Assembly (NCBI GenBank): GCA_963565915.1
Contig: OY751486.1
Span: forward strand, 372,001 to 436,000
Length of the DNA stretch: 64,000 nt
Reading direction: 5' to 3'
DNA from: Entoloma clypeatum
Taxonomy: Eukaryota; Basidiomycota; Agaricomycetes; Agaricales; Entolomataceae
The translations under genes were made by a program, and so were the position numbers. How positions within the stretch are numbered: position 1 is the stretch's first letter; each line of letters begins with the position of its first letter. The notes beneath the pieces were generated by a model that saw only the letters and a list, made by a program, of their open reading frames with translations, was not told the DNA's origin and searched no databases. Positions 41,590-51,307 of this stretch are shown one piece after another.

Positions 41590-42010
41590 CTTGCCTCAGC
41601 TTCTTTGGCAAGGTCGTGTGGATAGGTACCCCTGCCTACGTCCCCGAGGAGAGGGACGTGCTACGAGCGAGACAGAAGAGCATCGGCATTATGGAGACCC
41701 GCTTCAACATGGGCACCCTCTCGTACATCTCGTCTTTGTTCCCCCTTGTCTTCTTAGGTTCTCATTCAGCACTCCGACAGCATACACATGTTTGATGTTG
41801 ACGGGCAGCCCTCGGAACGCAGGAAGTGGATCCACTGCTTTGAGAGCATCACCTCTATTATATTTGATGTTGAGCGAGTACGACCAGGTCCTCTTGGAGG
41901 AAAAGTCTCAAGTGCGCTCATCCCTTCCCGCTCCAGATTTGAGCTCACGCAAAAACCAGAATCGGATGGCCGAGTCACTCATCCTTTTTGGCCCGAAGCC
42001 GCAATGTTCT
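41590..42010 (+). pseudogene. G-protein alpha subunit pseudogene fragment
   Basis: Blocks in Gα order occur in shifting frames: GTPAYVPEERDVLRARQKSI then GIMETRFNMGTLS (helical domain end and switch I), a short intron-like gap, [20 protein letters not shown] then ITSIIF (switch II), [14 protein letters not shown], and [12 protein letters not shown]. In functional Gα the switch II motif is DVGGQR; here it reads DVDGQP. The N-terminus, the NKxD part and the C-terminus are missing. Frame changes occur near 41730, 41870 and 41910. It probably derives from a host Gα gene. Confidence 0.85.
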
Positions 42011-42703
42011 GGCCAAGCTGAAAACTCTTGTCCGCGTCTCTCAGTGCGGTATCGAGCTCCATCGTCTCCAGTACCATACCTAACCCCAGAAACTCGAACT
42101 CTATCATCAACATCGGGTCGTCGTGTTTGCCAGCAGAAATGTGAGGTGGCGAGTTTGTGATCTCACAAGTCTTTCAAAGGTAAGTGTCGTCTTCTACCTT
42201 CCCTTTCTCTTTTTCCCCTTGCCGCCTTATTCCTCGTCTGCTCAACGCCACCAACCATCCTGATATAATCGGGATTGGACTCAGATGATTCACACATGCA
42301 TCCCTCCCTCTACCAACATCGCCCTCTCGTTCTATACTTTGTCGTTCATCTTTCTCACCACTCCTGCGCGTCTCATTGCGCTTCTTTGTCTTTCCAACAG
42401 TTTTTCTTTACTCTGTTTCGGCTCGGCATCCGCCCCGTCTGGGACACTCGGCTGTGCGAGCATGTCATGACTGCGAGAAGTTTGGAAACTCAGTACGCGG
42501 TCTTGTGGTCCGAATGCACATTAGAAATTAGGAATACGACATTGCCTAACCATCACTTTGCAGTCAAACAAAAAGCTAAACAAGACAGAAAACCTCCGAA
42601 ATCCGTAGTGACCAATAATAAATATCTAAGAGACTGGTAATGAAAGGCCTTCATGGCCAGGAATGTGGATATGGTTTCCATCTGGCAGAATTGCATTAAT
42701 GAA
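42011..42703. other. No gene recognised
   Basis: Open frames with no domain or repeat that I recognise. Confidence 0.4.
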
Positions 42704-43009
42704 CTATGTGGGAGACTTCAGAGGAGACTCACCAGGGTTGAGGCAAACCCCAATGCCGATACCACATCTCCTGAGGTGAAACACTAACGTCCCCATCTCT
42801 TCCTCTGCTTTCTTGACAGCCCTTAATGCATCGACCACACAGACATGGGGCAAATAGTAGTGTTGACGGGCATTCACTTGTGCTACCAAGGAGTCGATGA
42901 ATGCTTCAGTAGCCGCGGAAAGCAACTGAGCTTTGGGGTTCAAAATTGCATTGGGACGCTGGATGGCCACGTACCTCCAATTCTGTGTCAAACAGCAGAC
43001 TGAGCCCAA
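42704..43009 (-). CDS. Hypothetical ORF fragment
   Basis: 101 codons with a protein-like composition (LLSAATEAFIDSLVAQVNA, VVDALRAVKKAEEEMGTLVF). No family recognised. It may be an exon of a decayed host gene: a CT/GT-bounded segment follows near 42704-42735. Confidence 0.25.
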   Translation of the reverse strand: MGSVCCLTQNWRYVAIQRPNAILNPKAQLLSAATEAFIDSLVAQVNARQHYYLPHVCVVDALRAVKKAEEEMGTLVFHLRRCGIGIGVCLNPGESPLKSPT

Positions 43010-43139
43010 GCTCAGGGGTGGACGTGGGGGAATTGGATCCAGGGGAGGACATGAGCAGGCTCAGAGGAACAAGACAGAAAATCTTTGTGGCTTGTGTTGG
43101 AGCGTCACGGCCATCAGCAAATCAGGGAAGTTCTGATTT

Positions 43140-44779
43140 AGCAATATGACATTCATGAGCACGTTACAATAATATAACACCTCGGCAACAGCTCATAACA
43201 GCTTATCTGTGGTCAGTAGTTTTACAATAATATTGTGCATTAGATACAGTATTATACTCATACTGTGAGGCAAGGATAATGTGAGAACAGGGTTGTATTT
43301 ACATTGTGAACTGACCACCAGGTCGGCAGCTACATTGCAAAATTCACGTCAGATGTTAGATATTTCACCCCCGATTATGATGTCGTAAGTGCGGCCAAAT
43401 AAACTAACTCTGAACTTATTCTTAGGACTCGCAACTTCGGGCGACTTTTCAAATAGTTGTAATCGGAGATTGAATAAATTTAATAAAGCCCCGGACCGTT
43501 TGTGTTTGAATCCCCCATTTCCTGCCTTATGACCATCTCTTCGTGTTTACAAGATTCCTCCCCACCCCCCTCCTTCGCCGTCACTCATGCTAGAAGTGAC
43601 CCTCAACAACCTGTGAAGCTTTGAAGGTCAGCCCTTTGGACTCTAAAGAAGAAGGGTCGCGAACTTGAACGGCGAGTGCGTTGCCCCGATTTTTTGTTTG
43701 TTTGTTTGTTTGGCTAACACCTGACAGGTGGCTGCGACAGCTCGGCTTCTTAAGTTTGTCGCCAAAGGTCTATGTACTTACCAGAGGTCTCCGCATTCCA
43801 TGCAGAGGTTCGTCCTGTTTCAGCACAAGTTTATTTACTGATTAATTACTCGCTCAGCTCGATGTCAACGGTGCCCATAGCGACGGCTTGAAATGCTTCG
43901 TGAGTGCGTCGCTGAGTGGTTGCTCAGCAACTGAACATGATCTTACAGGGTGCCTTTGTTGCCAGTTACCCAGCTCTGCTTCCTGCAAATCATTCATGTG
44001 TGTGCGGCGTTGAGGGAGCGGTGGGGTGGGGTGAGGTGGGGGCCGTTCTCAGAGCTTGGCTGGGCCTTGCGAGAAAGGGAGGAGTTGACAAGGACTTGGG
44101 GCAGTGCTGTTCGGCACGACTGACCCAGTGGGAGATATTGGTGAGGCGACACTGATAGGCTTCGGGGGAATACTGTAGCCTCCGCTCGTCATATACAATC
44201 CATAGTACTTATTCATTGACAATATACATGATTTTGTTGCTTCCCTACTGTCATTGTTCAAGAGTCCTCTGGCCAAGTAATGATATAGTCAATTATAAAC
44301 CTATTTAAGTCAGATATCGTGCAGACAATCAGGAGAAATATTGCAGCTGCTTGGTCGCCATGGAATGGCATGATATCAATTCATAGTATGTGGCATTATT
44401 TTGATAAACTCATGATACCACATCTGAAATACAAATCGGACCTGCTACTGTCTTGTTATAAATAGCATTGTGAGTTGATCTATAATATTATAACAGGTTT
44501 GCAAGGCCGACAACCATCTATAATGCCTTTCGGGAGCTCATATGGCTAGATAGGAATTTCCATAATTTGCTGATGGCTGGGTTCATGTTCAATAACTGAA
44601 TTACATAAGTAGGTTTTAGATCATGGGAATTCTGCAATCAAACCAGTGAGCCTAGACATCACACCGGAAAGTACCACATTCCCAGCCTAATATTCGCTCA
44701 GTCAGCCACCGACCCCAGGCGAGCATGTATTGTAGGGATTTCGTAGCATAGAATAGCCTACAAATGTATCTTAACTCAG
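43140..44779. other. AT-rich spacer, no gene recognised
   Basis: No domain, strong repeat or RNA gene seen. There is a short TTTG repeat near 43697 (TTTGTTTGTTTGTTTG). Confidence 0.45.
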
Positions 44780-45004
44780 TTACTGTTGATGCACGGGTGT
44801 ACTGCAGATAGACTGGCCGCGGTCAGGTTCGGTTTGGGTTCGGGGCCTCTGAGCCCGAACCTTTTCTCAGTGGACATTGGCGTAGGTCAGGGCTCTGCCC
44901 TCTCCCCCGTGCTATCATCCATATACCTCACCCTGCTGATGTACGCGTTTCACGCCGAACTATCAGAGGCCAGCCTCATTTCCTACGTAGATGACGGGAC
45001 CATC
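44780..45004 (+). pseudogene. LINE ORF2 reverse transcriptase fragment, left of the nested insertion
   Basis: Reads MHGCTADRLAAVRF, FSVDIGVGQGSALSPVLSSI, LTLLMYAFHAEL and SYVDDGTI, which are RT motifs up to the catalytic YVDD box. It is 5'-truncated near 44780 and cut at 45004 by Copia 1. The frame continues without loss at 57780 (IVQSKTWKENL) once the TSD copy is removed. Confidence 0.88.
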
Positions 45005-45309
45005 TGTTGAAGTTCCACCTGGGCGCTAGCCACAGATGTACTGAGCAACACAGCTACAGTGGAAGTACTCTATGTAACCGTTCTAGCCACTTACATGGTT
45101 TGGAGGGGTGAGGCTGGTGAGAGCGGTTGAGGCTGGTAAGAGCGATGGAGCTGGTTAAGAAGAGACAACTTGTTGATATTGACAGTTTCCTGGTCTTATA
45201 TACCGTACTACTGTTTGTACCAACCAAACAAGTATGTAATCGAAGATGTGTAAAGGTCACGTGATGTAATCTAATCTAATCTAATCTACGTGATGGAAAA
45301 GTTTCAACA
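45005..45309 (-). repeat. Copia 1 3' LTR (305 bp)
   Basis: Starts TGTTGAAG and ends CTTTCAACA-type (TTTCAACA). On the minus strand it carries TATATAAGACC and a variable (TAATC)n run near 45267-45288. The other copies are 309 bp. Confidence 0.95.
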
Positions 45310-45320
45310 CCCCCCCATAT
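45310..45320 (-). promoter_or_regulatory. Copia 1 polypurine tract
   Basis: On the minus strand ATATGGGGGGG lies directly before the 3' LTR. Confidence 0.7.
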
Positions 45321-45377
45321 TTAGTACATACTTCTAAATACATTTTACTTTTTCCCATATAGGTACTCTTTCTTCGT

Positions 45378-47627
45378 TTAGTTTTTAAGTAATCCAAAGT
45401 ACGGGATAAACTTGTTGAAGAGGATCTTCACTCCTTCAATGAATTCGACTGTAATAATTCCTTCAGATACTTTTTCTCTGACAAAGTGAAATCGCACGTC
45501 GATGTGCTTGGACCGCTTTTCAGTTACAGGGTTGGATGCGATAAAGACGGAGCCATTGTTATCTCCATAGATCGGGACTGATCCGATCTGCATCCCAAGT
45601 TCGGCAAGCATGCTTCTAAGCCATGTCACTGCGCGACTGCAATCTGATAGCGCCATGTATTCTGCTTCCGTGGAAGAGAGGGCAATGGTTTTCTGTGCTG
45701 ACGAAACCCATGTTACTGCTCCAGACGCCAGTGATATGAAGTAACCAGTAGTGGATTTCCTGGTGTTTTCATCTGATGCCCAATCGGAGTCTGTAAATGC
45801 GTAGATCCCTTTCCCAGAATAGCCATCGTACATGATCGCGTAATCTTTTGTCGCCTTCAAATACCTGCAAATATCCCTAGTCACTTCTAAATGGTGTTTG
45901 GTAGGGTTTGCGGAGAATTGGGACATTTTGATCACGGCAAAACAAATGTCGGGTCTTGTCCCGATCATTAAGTACAATAGTGACCCGATGACGGATTGGT
46001 ACTTGGATCTGAGTTCCGCATTGGGTTCATCCTCAGACTTCATGGGTTTGTAGCCCGTCGGAAGTGGGGTATGGGTGGCATTGGATTCGCTCATCCCCAT
46101 ACGTGCGAGAATGTTCTCAAGGTAGGGTACTTGATCAATGAAGATCCTCTTCCCACATTGCCTTATTTGGATTGAGAGAAATTCCTTTGGTTCCCCATCG
46201 GGCACTAGGTGATCTAGGTCCCTACATTCCCATGTTGTCATGAAGGCCTTCTTCTTTTCTAGCGTGTATTCCCGGTTTGTGCCGAGAAAAGCAGAGTCAT
46301 CAACATAAATGACGGCGATTACGATTTCCCCTTCGGTACTTGTGTGAATGAAAACTCCCGCATTGGAGTGAAGCCGGACAAAACCGAGCTTTTTCATGGA
46401 GGAATCGAGTTCCCTCCACCAGGCTAATGCGGCCTGCTTGAGTCCGTATAGGGCTTTGTATAGTCGGTACACGAGGTGTTCTTTCCCTTTTACTATGTAG
46501 CCCTCAGGCTGTCGCATGTAAATTACCTCACGGAGTGTTCCATAGAGGAAGGCTGATGAGACGTCCAAGAGTGTCATGAACCACCCTTCAAGGGCTGTCA
46601 ATGCCAGAATCAACCGGACAGTCTCGTACCTCACTACTGGTGAGAAGATTTGATCAAAGTTGATCCCTTCTACCTGTGAGAAGCCTTTTGCAACAAGGCG
46701 CGCTTTCAGACGCCCGTCGGATTTTTCATTGTAAACCCATTTGTTCTTTAGAGCTTTCCTCCCTGTGGGTAGGGGTACTAACTCCGTGATCACCCCGCGG
46801 CTTTTGAGCATGTCTAGCTCTTTTCGTTCTGCCGCATACCAATCTTCTTTGTTTGGAAGAGGGTATATGTCTTTATGTGACATTTCGATGATGCCCACTT
46901 GGATAGAGATTGCCTCCATTAGGAGATCATTCATCCATGCCGATTGACCGCCTAATATACGTCTTCGATCCATTTTTTCAAGATCAGAAGCAGGGGTGTC
47001 TTCCCCGTAGATGCTACCTGGCATTCTCCGAACTCGTCGTTCCCTGATCGGTCGATCTGGTACTTGTTCGGGTTCTGGAGTGGGTACTCGTGGCTCGTCA
47101 TCGGGCTCGCTAAGCGGCAAATCGTTGTCTGATTCAGGGTGATCCTGTCCAGTAGGAACAGGGTCGTGAGGTGTTTCGTTATGACTGTCATTGTCATCAT
47201 TTCTGGGGATGAGATCCTCAAACTCATCAGCCGGTTCTGGGTTTTCCATTTCTGGATGGTTTTCTGGCAAAGGGTTGATGTGGCATCTAGGGTACTTGCT
47301 TTCATCAAAGATGGCTTTCCCACCCATGAAAATTGTATTAGTCTCAGGATCCATGAAACGGTATCCTTTGACCCCTGACTTTGATCCGAGATAAATCATC
47401 AATCGAGATCTAGACTCCAGGGAATTTCTATGTTTTTCCTTTGGGATATACACATATGCCTGACATCCGAAGACTCTGATGCTTGACATATCGGGGATCT
47501 CATTGGTCACCCTGAAGTAAGGGGTATTCCATTCGAGACGCTGCATGGGGGTTCTGTTGTAGAGAAAAGCTGCATGTTCCAAACAGAATTCCCACCACAT
47601 AGGGGGTAAGCACGTGTCGAAGCGCAA
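45378..47627 (-). CDS. pol: Copia 1 Pol, integrase C-terminus, RT and RNase H
   Basis: 749 codons in the same frame as the upstream ORF, from which it is separated by one TGA (47652-47654), probably a mutated CGA. It begins in the integrase C-terminal region (LEWNTPYFRVTNEIPDMSSI, RVFGCQAYVYIPKEKH). An acidic/Pro-rich linker follows, then Copia RT: LKNKWVYNEKSDGRLKARLV, LLDVSSAFLYGTL, ALYGLKQA, VIYVDDSAFLG. RNase H: AFTDSDWASDENTRKSTTGY, SSTEAEYMAL, SKHIDVRFHFVRE. It ends at a TAA close to the polypurine tract. All catalytic motifs are present. Confidence 0.93.
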   Translation of the reverse strand: MRFDTCLPPMWWEFCLEHAAFLYNRTPMQRLEWNTPYFRVTNEIPDMSSIRVFGCQAYVYIPKEKHRNSLESRSRLMIYLGSKSGVKGYRFMDPETNTIFMGGKAIFDESKYPRCHINPLPENHPEMENPEPADEFEDLIPRNDDNDSHNETPHDPVPTGQDHPESDNDLPLSEPDDEPRVPTPEPEQVPDRPIRERRVRRMPGSIYGEDTPASDLEKMDRRRILGGQSAWMNDLLMEAISIQVGIIEMSHKDIYPLPNKEDWYAAERKELDMLKSRGVITELVPLPTGRKALKNKWVYNEKSDGRLKARLVAKGFSQVEGINFDQIFSPVVRYETVRLILALTALEGWFMTLLDVSSAFLYGTLREVIYMRQPEGYIVKGKEHLVYRLYKALYGLKQAALAWWRELDSSMKKLGFVRLHSNAGVFIHTSTEGEIVIAVIYVDDSAFLGTNREYTLEKKKAFMTTWECRDLDHLVPDGEPKEFLSIQIRQCGKRIFIDQVPYLENILARMGMSESNATHTPLPTGYKPMKSEDEPNAELRSKYQSVIGSLLYLMIGTRPDICFAVIKMSQFSANPTKHHLEVTRDICRYLKATKDYAIMYDGYSGKGIYAFTDSDWASDENTRKSTTGYFISLASGAVTWVSSAQKTIALSSTEAEYMALSDCSRAVTWLRSMLAELGMQIGSVPIYGDNNGSVFIASNPVTEKRSKHIDVRFHFVREKVSEGIITVEFIEGVKILFNKFIPYFGLLKN

Positions 47628-47651
47628 GGCCTGAGATTTCTCCCACAGGGT

Positions 47652-49574
47652 TCAATTTATCCGTTCTGCTCTACCGTTCTGCTGGTGCTGATACGGGAGC
47701 GTGACGTCGATCAGAATTCCATGATCGGCAAGTACATCCTTGTATTCGTTAAACTCTCCACCTCCATCAACTCGCCACTTCTTAGGAGTGGCGGCGAATT
47801 GATTCTGGATCATTGCAAGGAATTGTCGTAGTGCCATGATGGCATCCGACTTCTTCCTAAGCAAGACGACCCAGACGTGGGATGAAAAGTCATCCAAAAA
47901 CGTAAGGAAATATTTATATTTGTGGTATGATGCCGTGGATATCTGTTTGAGATCAGAATGGATCAGATCAAAGGTTTTTGTTGCCCTTGTCATCGAATTG
48001 GGATATGACTGATTCGGCATTTTCCCTTTGAGGCAACCTGTGCAACTTTCCTGTGATTTCTCACGTACTAGTGTCTCAGGTACCCCTTTGGTACTGGTGG
48101 GAATCTTTCGGAGTGCTTGATCATTTGGGTGACCAAGGCGCTTGTGCCATGTTTCGACAGTGATTTTGCTTGAGATCGCATGGATCTGGTCATAGCATAT
48201 TTCAGTGTCTAACCAGTAAATGGTTTGACCAAGGATGTGGGGCGAAAACTGGATTTTGCTCAGCCCTTTGGAGATGTTGATTTCTCCACAAGTCCCGTCT
48301 ACTTTGTAACCATGGTTAAGGAAGACGCCTAGGGACAATAGGTGTGTGTCCATGTCTGGGATGTAGAACACCAGTCTGAGAAGATGGGTTTTAACTTCCC
48401 CATTTAGGGTGTGCCGTACTGGAACGGCCCCAACTCCGAGTATTTCCAGTTTCTTCCCTTTAGCTGCAGTTTGGACGAATCGCTTGACCGTGAGAGGTCT
48501 ATAGTATGCGAAGTCTTTAAACTCATAGGTGAAGTGTAACGAGGCGCCGGAGTCTAATATCCACTGCGCGCGTTCTTTTTCCTTACAGTGTGTACAAGAG
48601 GCAAAATGTTTAATATATTTCTTGTGTAGATCACTGCTGAAGTGATCTACGCACTCTGTAGTGGTACTGGCTAATATATTATACGTCTGTTGAGAGGCAT
48701 AATTAGCTTTCCGCATTTGGTAAGGTTCAAGAAAAGGTTTTGACGGACCGTCAAGTTCTATCTGGTCCTCAAACACATCCGGCCCCATTCGTTCCTGGTC
48801 GATGTCCATCATCTTCAGCGATTCTTCTATTGACGGGGCAACGCGACGCTGTTTAGCCGGCCTTTCGTCGATGTCAGGAATGATGGTATCTAAGATGCGA
48901 AGATTTGACCCAGAGGGTTGGGCACCGATTTCTCGGGCGAGTCTTCGCACCCTCTCGTTCTTTTTCCACACAGACGGCTTTCCAGAGGGAAGCCCAGTGT
49001 ACTGAGAAGGAGGCGGGTTCATGTGTTGCAGGAGTGACTGCATTCTTTCTGACTCAGGCTGCACGGTACTCATAGTTTTCCCATGGCCCGTTACAGTGGT
49101 GAAGGCAGGGGCATGTTGACGAGGAGGAAGGGGACAGGGAGCAGGATAACGAGGGGGTTGCTCAATGGCTGGTGCGATGAACTCGACCATCTCCTCGGCG
49201 TGGTCGGACTCATTGTCCGCGTTGTTGGCGCGCTTCTTCTGGTTGCGCCAGCGTCCCTTTCCCTTCTTCTTTTCAGAAGCGGTACTTGGGTCAGTCGAGT
49301 TAGGCTGCTCATCAGCATTGTTTTGCGAGGTACTCGGTGCTGTCTGCTTTTCCCATCTGGGGTCTTGCCCCTTTCGCTTAGTCCCGGAAATTTTCCGGGC
49401 CTGCTCGTTGGACGCCCGAGTAGACCCTATCGCATACTTGCGCCTGTACTCCGAAATGATGCTGTCGGAAACGGCCTGCCATGTGAAGTCATCGGCGTCG
49501 TAGACCTGGAAGAGGGCGGTGGAGAGAGACAACCAGGCATCAGGAATAGCACTCGCCAAGATCATAGCCTGCAT
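47652..49574 (-). CDS. Copia 1 Gag C-terminus, protease and integrase core
   Basis: 640 codons. Gag C-terminal part (ISEYRRKYAIGSTR, a basic Lys/Arg stretch GKGRWRNQKKR), without a classic CCHC knuckle. Protease: AQWILDSGASLHFTYEF. Integrase: zinc region WHKRLGHPNDQ with CTGC, core FDLIHSDLKQ, VDGGGEFNEY and QQNGRAERIN. The N-terminal gag (49574-50104) is in another frame because of a single-base deletion near 49585; the intact relative Copia 2 reads VVPDLMQAMIL across this point. Confidence 0.9.
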   Translation of the reverse strand: MQAMILASAIPDAWLSLSTALFQVYDADDFTWQAVSDSIISEYRRKYAIGSTRASNEQARKISGTKRKGQDPRWEKQTAPSTSQNNADEQPNSTDPSTASEKKKGKGRWRNQKKRANNADNESDHAEEMVEFIAPAIEQPPRYPAPCPLPPRQHAPAFTTVTGHGKTMSTVQPESERMQSLLQHMNPPPSQYTGLPSGKPSVWKKNERVRRLAREIGAQPSGSNLRILDTIIPDIDERPAKQRRVAPSIEESLKMMDIDQERMGPDVFEDQIELDGPSKPFLEPYQMRKANYASQQTYNILASTTTECVDHFSSDLHKKYIKHFASCTHCKEKERAQWILDSGASLHFTYEFKDFAYYRPLTVKRFVQTAAKGKKLEILGVGAVPVRHTLNGEVKTHLLRLVFYIPDMDTHLLSLGVFLNHGYKVDGTCGEINISKGLSKIQFSPHILGQTIYWLDTEICYDQIHAISSKITVETWHKRLGHPNDQALRKIPTSTKGVPETLVREKSQESCTGCLKGKMPNQSYPNSMTRATKTFDLIHSDLKQISTASYHKYKYFLTFLDDFSSHVWVVLLRKKSDAIMALRQFLAMIQNQFAATPKKWRVDGGGEFNEYKDVLADHGILIDVTLPYQHQQNGRAERIN

Positions 49575-50104
49575 CAGATCAGCACAACAAATTTCGAGTT
49601 GCTGAGGCGAGCGAAGAGTGATCCAAGGCGCTCAATTTCTGGTATGGGGTCGCGACCCGACAGCTTGAAGGAGGCAGCAGCTTTGAAGTCGCCAAATATG
49701 GTGGCGGGGGAGACCTTTGAATAGGAGTCCTTCAATGACGTCCAGGCTTCCTTTGAGGTTGAGGCATCCTTGATGTGCCTCCTGATTGCTTTGGAGACTT
49801 TGAGACGGATGGAACCCAGAGCCATGTTGTCGTCTCTAATCCAGGTCTTCCTTTCCTTGTGGAAGGCAGGTTGGTCGACGGTAACAGTGACCACTGGAGG
49901 CTGAGTCGCAGATGTCGAGGTGGCGGAGGCAGGGGTGGAGACCGTGACCGTAAAGTCCTTGATGTCGGGGCGCTCAATGTCGCCGGACACGAGGCGCCAG
50001 ACTCCTTGATGGAGAAGGTACGACTTCATTTTTTTGGCCCAACTCTGGTAGTTGATGCCGTCAAAGATGGCGATGGAGTCGAGGGCGGAGCGAGAGGTAG
50101 ACAT
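49574..50104 (-). pseudogene. Copia 1 Gag N-terminus, frameshifted
   Basis: 176 codons starting MSTSRSALDSIAIFDGINYQ SW, with the Copia gag domain (SYLLHQGVWRLVSGDIERP, DDNMALGSIRLKVS, GDFKAAASFKLSGRDP). It is closely related to Copia 2. The terminal VVLI and stop arise from the 1-nt deletion. The ATG lies about 355 nt downstream of the primer site on the minus strand. Confidence 0.88.
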
Positions 50105-50458
50105 TTTTTAATGAATCTAAAAGGAGTTTTCCCAATCAGTGATGTTCTTTTTATGAATTTGATTTTTAGAGAAAACAATAAATGATTCCTCATAACATAT
50201 TCCCTTTAGGAATAGCGGTTTGTGGGAGAAATCCTTTTTGTCAGAAGTGTGTGAGGTACGATCAACGTTTCCACATGATGTGTACTAAGTCAATCCCCTT
50301 AGGGACGCTTCATGAAAGGTACTTGTCGTAATGACGTTCCCAGGTTCATATGTGAAGAAGTATGACTCAGAACCTAGATCTTTCGATCGGTTCTTTGCCA
50401 ACCAGGGTAGAGTGGGCAGGTACTCGCTGTTGCCAGCGTTCCCAAGTCCCTCTGCTAT

Positions 50459-50473
50459 CCGGGGCCCATAACC
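50459..50473 (-). promoter_or_regulatory. Copia 1 primer-binding site (half tRNA-iMet type)
   Basis: Minus strand GGTTATGGGCCCCGG follows the LTR directly. It is complementary to the anticodon arm of initiator tRNA-Met (around CCCATAACC), as in Drosophila copia, not to a tRNA 3' end. The same site occurs in Copia 2. Confidence 0.8.
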
Positions 50474-50554
50474 TGTTGAAGTTCCACCTGGGTGCTAGCC
50501 ACAGATGTACTGAGCAACACAGCTACAGTGGAAGTACTCTACGTAACCGTTCTA
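50474..50554 (-). repeat. Copia 1 5' LTR, first part
   Basis: Matches 45005-45085. Its last five bases TTCTA are the TSD of Gypsy B. The rest of the LTR is at 57547-57774. Confidence 0.93.
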
Positions 50555-51267
50555 TGTTATATCCGTCTCCGAATCTCCGATCCACTCCGATAGTCCTCCG
50601 ACATTCCGGACATCCGCTACCTCCGCATCTCCGCACGTTGCCATCGTGCATTTCATATTCATAACTCCATGCCTTTATGCATTTCATATTCATATTCCCG
50701 TTTACTTATGCATCGCCTTTTCCGCATGGTCCGTTGACCGACATCTCCGATGTTTGTTACAGTCGCTGGCAACTTACGCCACAACTCCGGACCTACTCCG
50801 ACCATCTCCGTAAAGTAATCACATTTAGATATTTAAGCTCGTACCATACCTGTAGTTCCTCAGTTCGAATATCAACAAAGTTCACTCCTCTACTCTCGTT
50901 TCATGCCAGAGATTCTCGCTGTGGTACAATACGCCGACGACATCATCATCTACTGCTCTTCCTCCATCATTACCCTTCGACGAGCTCAGTACTGTGTCCG
51001 AGTCACAACTCCGATGTCGTCCGACCATTTCCACGTCAACGTGTCTCTCACCGAGATCTCTCCGAGGACCTCCGCACCTCCGACCCCTCCTCCGACCTCT
51101 TGAAATTGGGACACCTTATCCAACAAACGGCGGCGCAACACATATGTTGAAGCCACGTCCCTCCCCTTCGTCGTTCCTCCGCATTTCCGGAGTTCCGCTC
51201 CGGTCTCAGTCTTACGTCCGACCTCCGACGGACTCCGACGAAGCTCCGACGTTTCACCTACTTAACA
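50555..51267 (+). repeat. Gypsy B 5' LTR (713 bp)
   Basis: TGTTATATCC at the start and CTTAACA at the end. Differs from the 3' LTR (682 bp) by a 31-bp local duplication near 50655-50685 and a few substitutions. It contains CTCCG about six times in the first 80 nt. Confidence 0.95.
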
Positions 51268-51281
51268 GTATATTCGAACTG
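50861..51281 (+). promoter_or_regulatory. Gypsy B transcript start and self-priming site
   Basis: CAGTTCGAATAT (50861-50872) lies about 32 nt after ATATTTAA and directly after TTCCT. Its exact complement ATATTCGAACTG (51270-51281) begins 2 nt after the LTR. This 12-nt match is the self-priming signature of Tf1/sushi elements. Confidence 0.75.
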
Positions 51282-51307
51282 AAACCGTTTTTGGATTCCT
51301 GCTAGTC

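Noticed and set aside
50459..50473. Possible tRNA gene fragment
   Set aside because: Only 15 nt match the iMet anticodon arm, and the position directly next to the LTR identifies it as a primer-binding site.
50677..51305. Overlapping ORFs in the Gypsy B LTR (repeated at 56951-57591)
   Set aside because: They are copies of the same LTR sequence and arise from its C/T-rich, stop-poor composition; they cross the transcript start and the LTR boundary.
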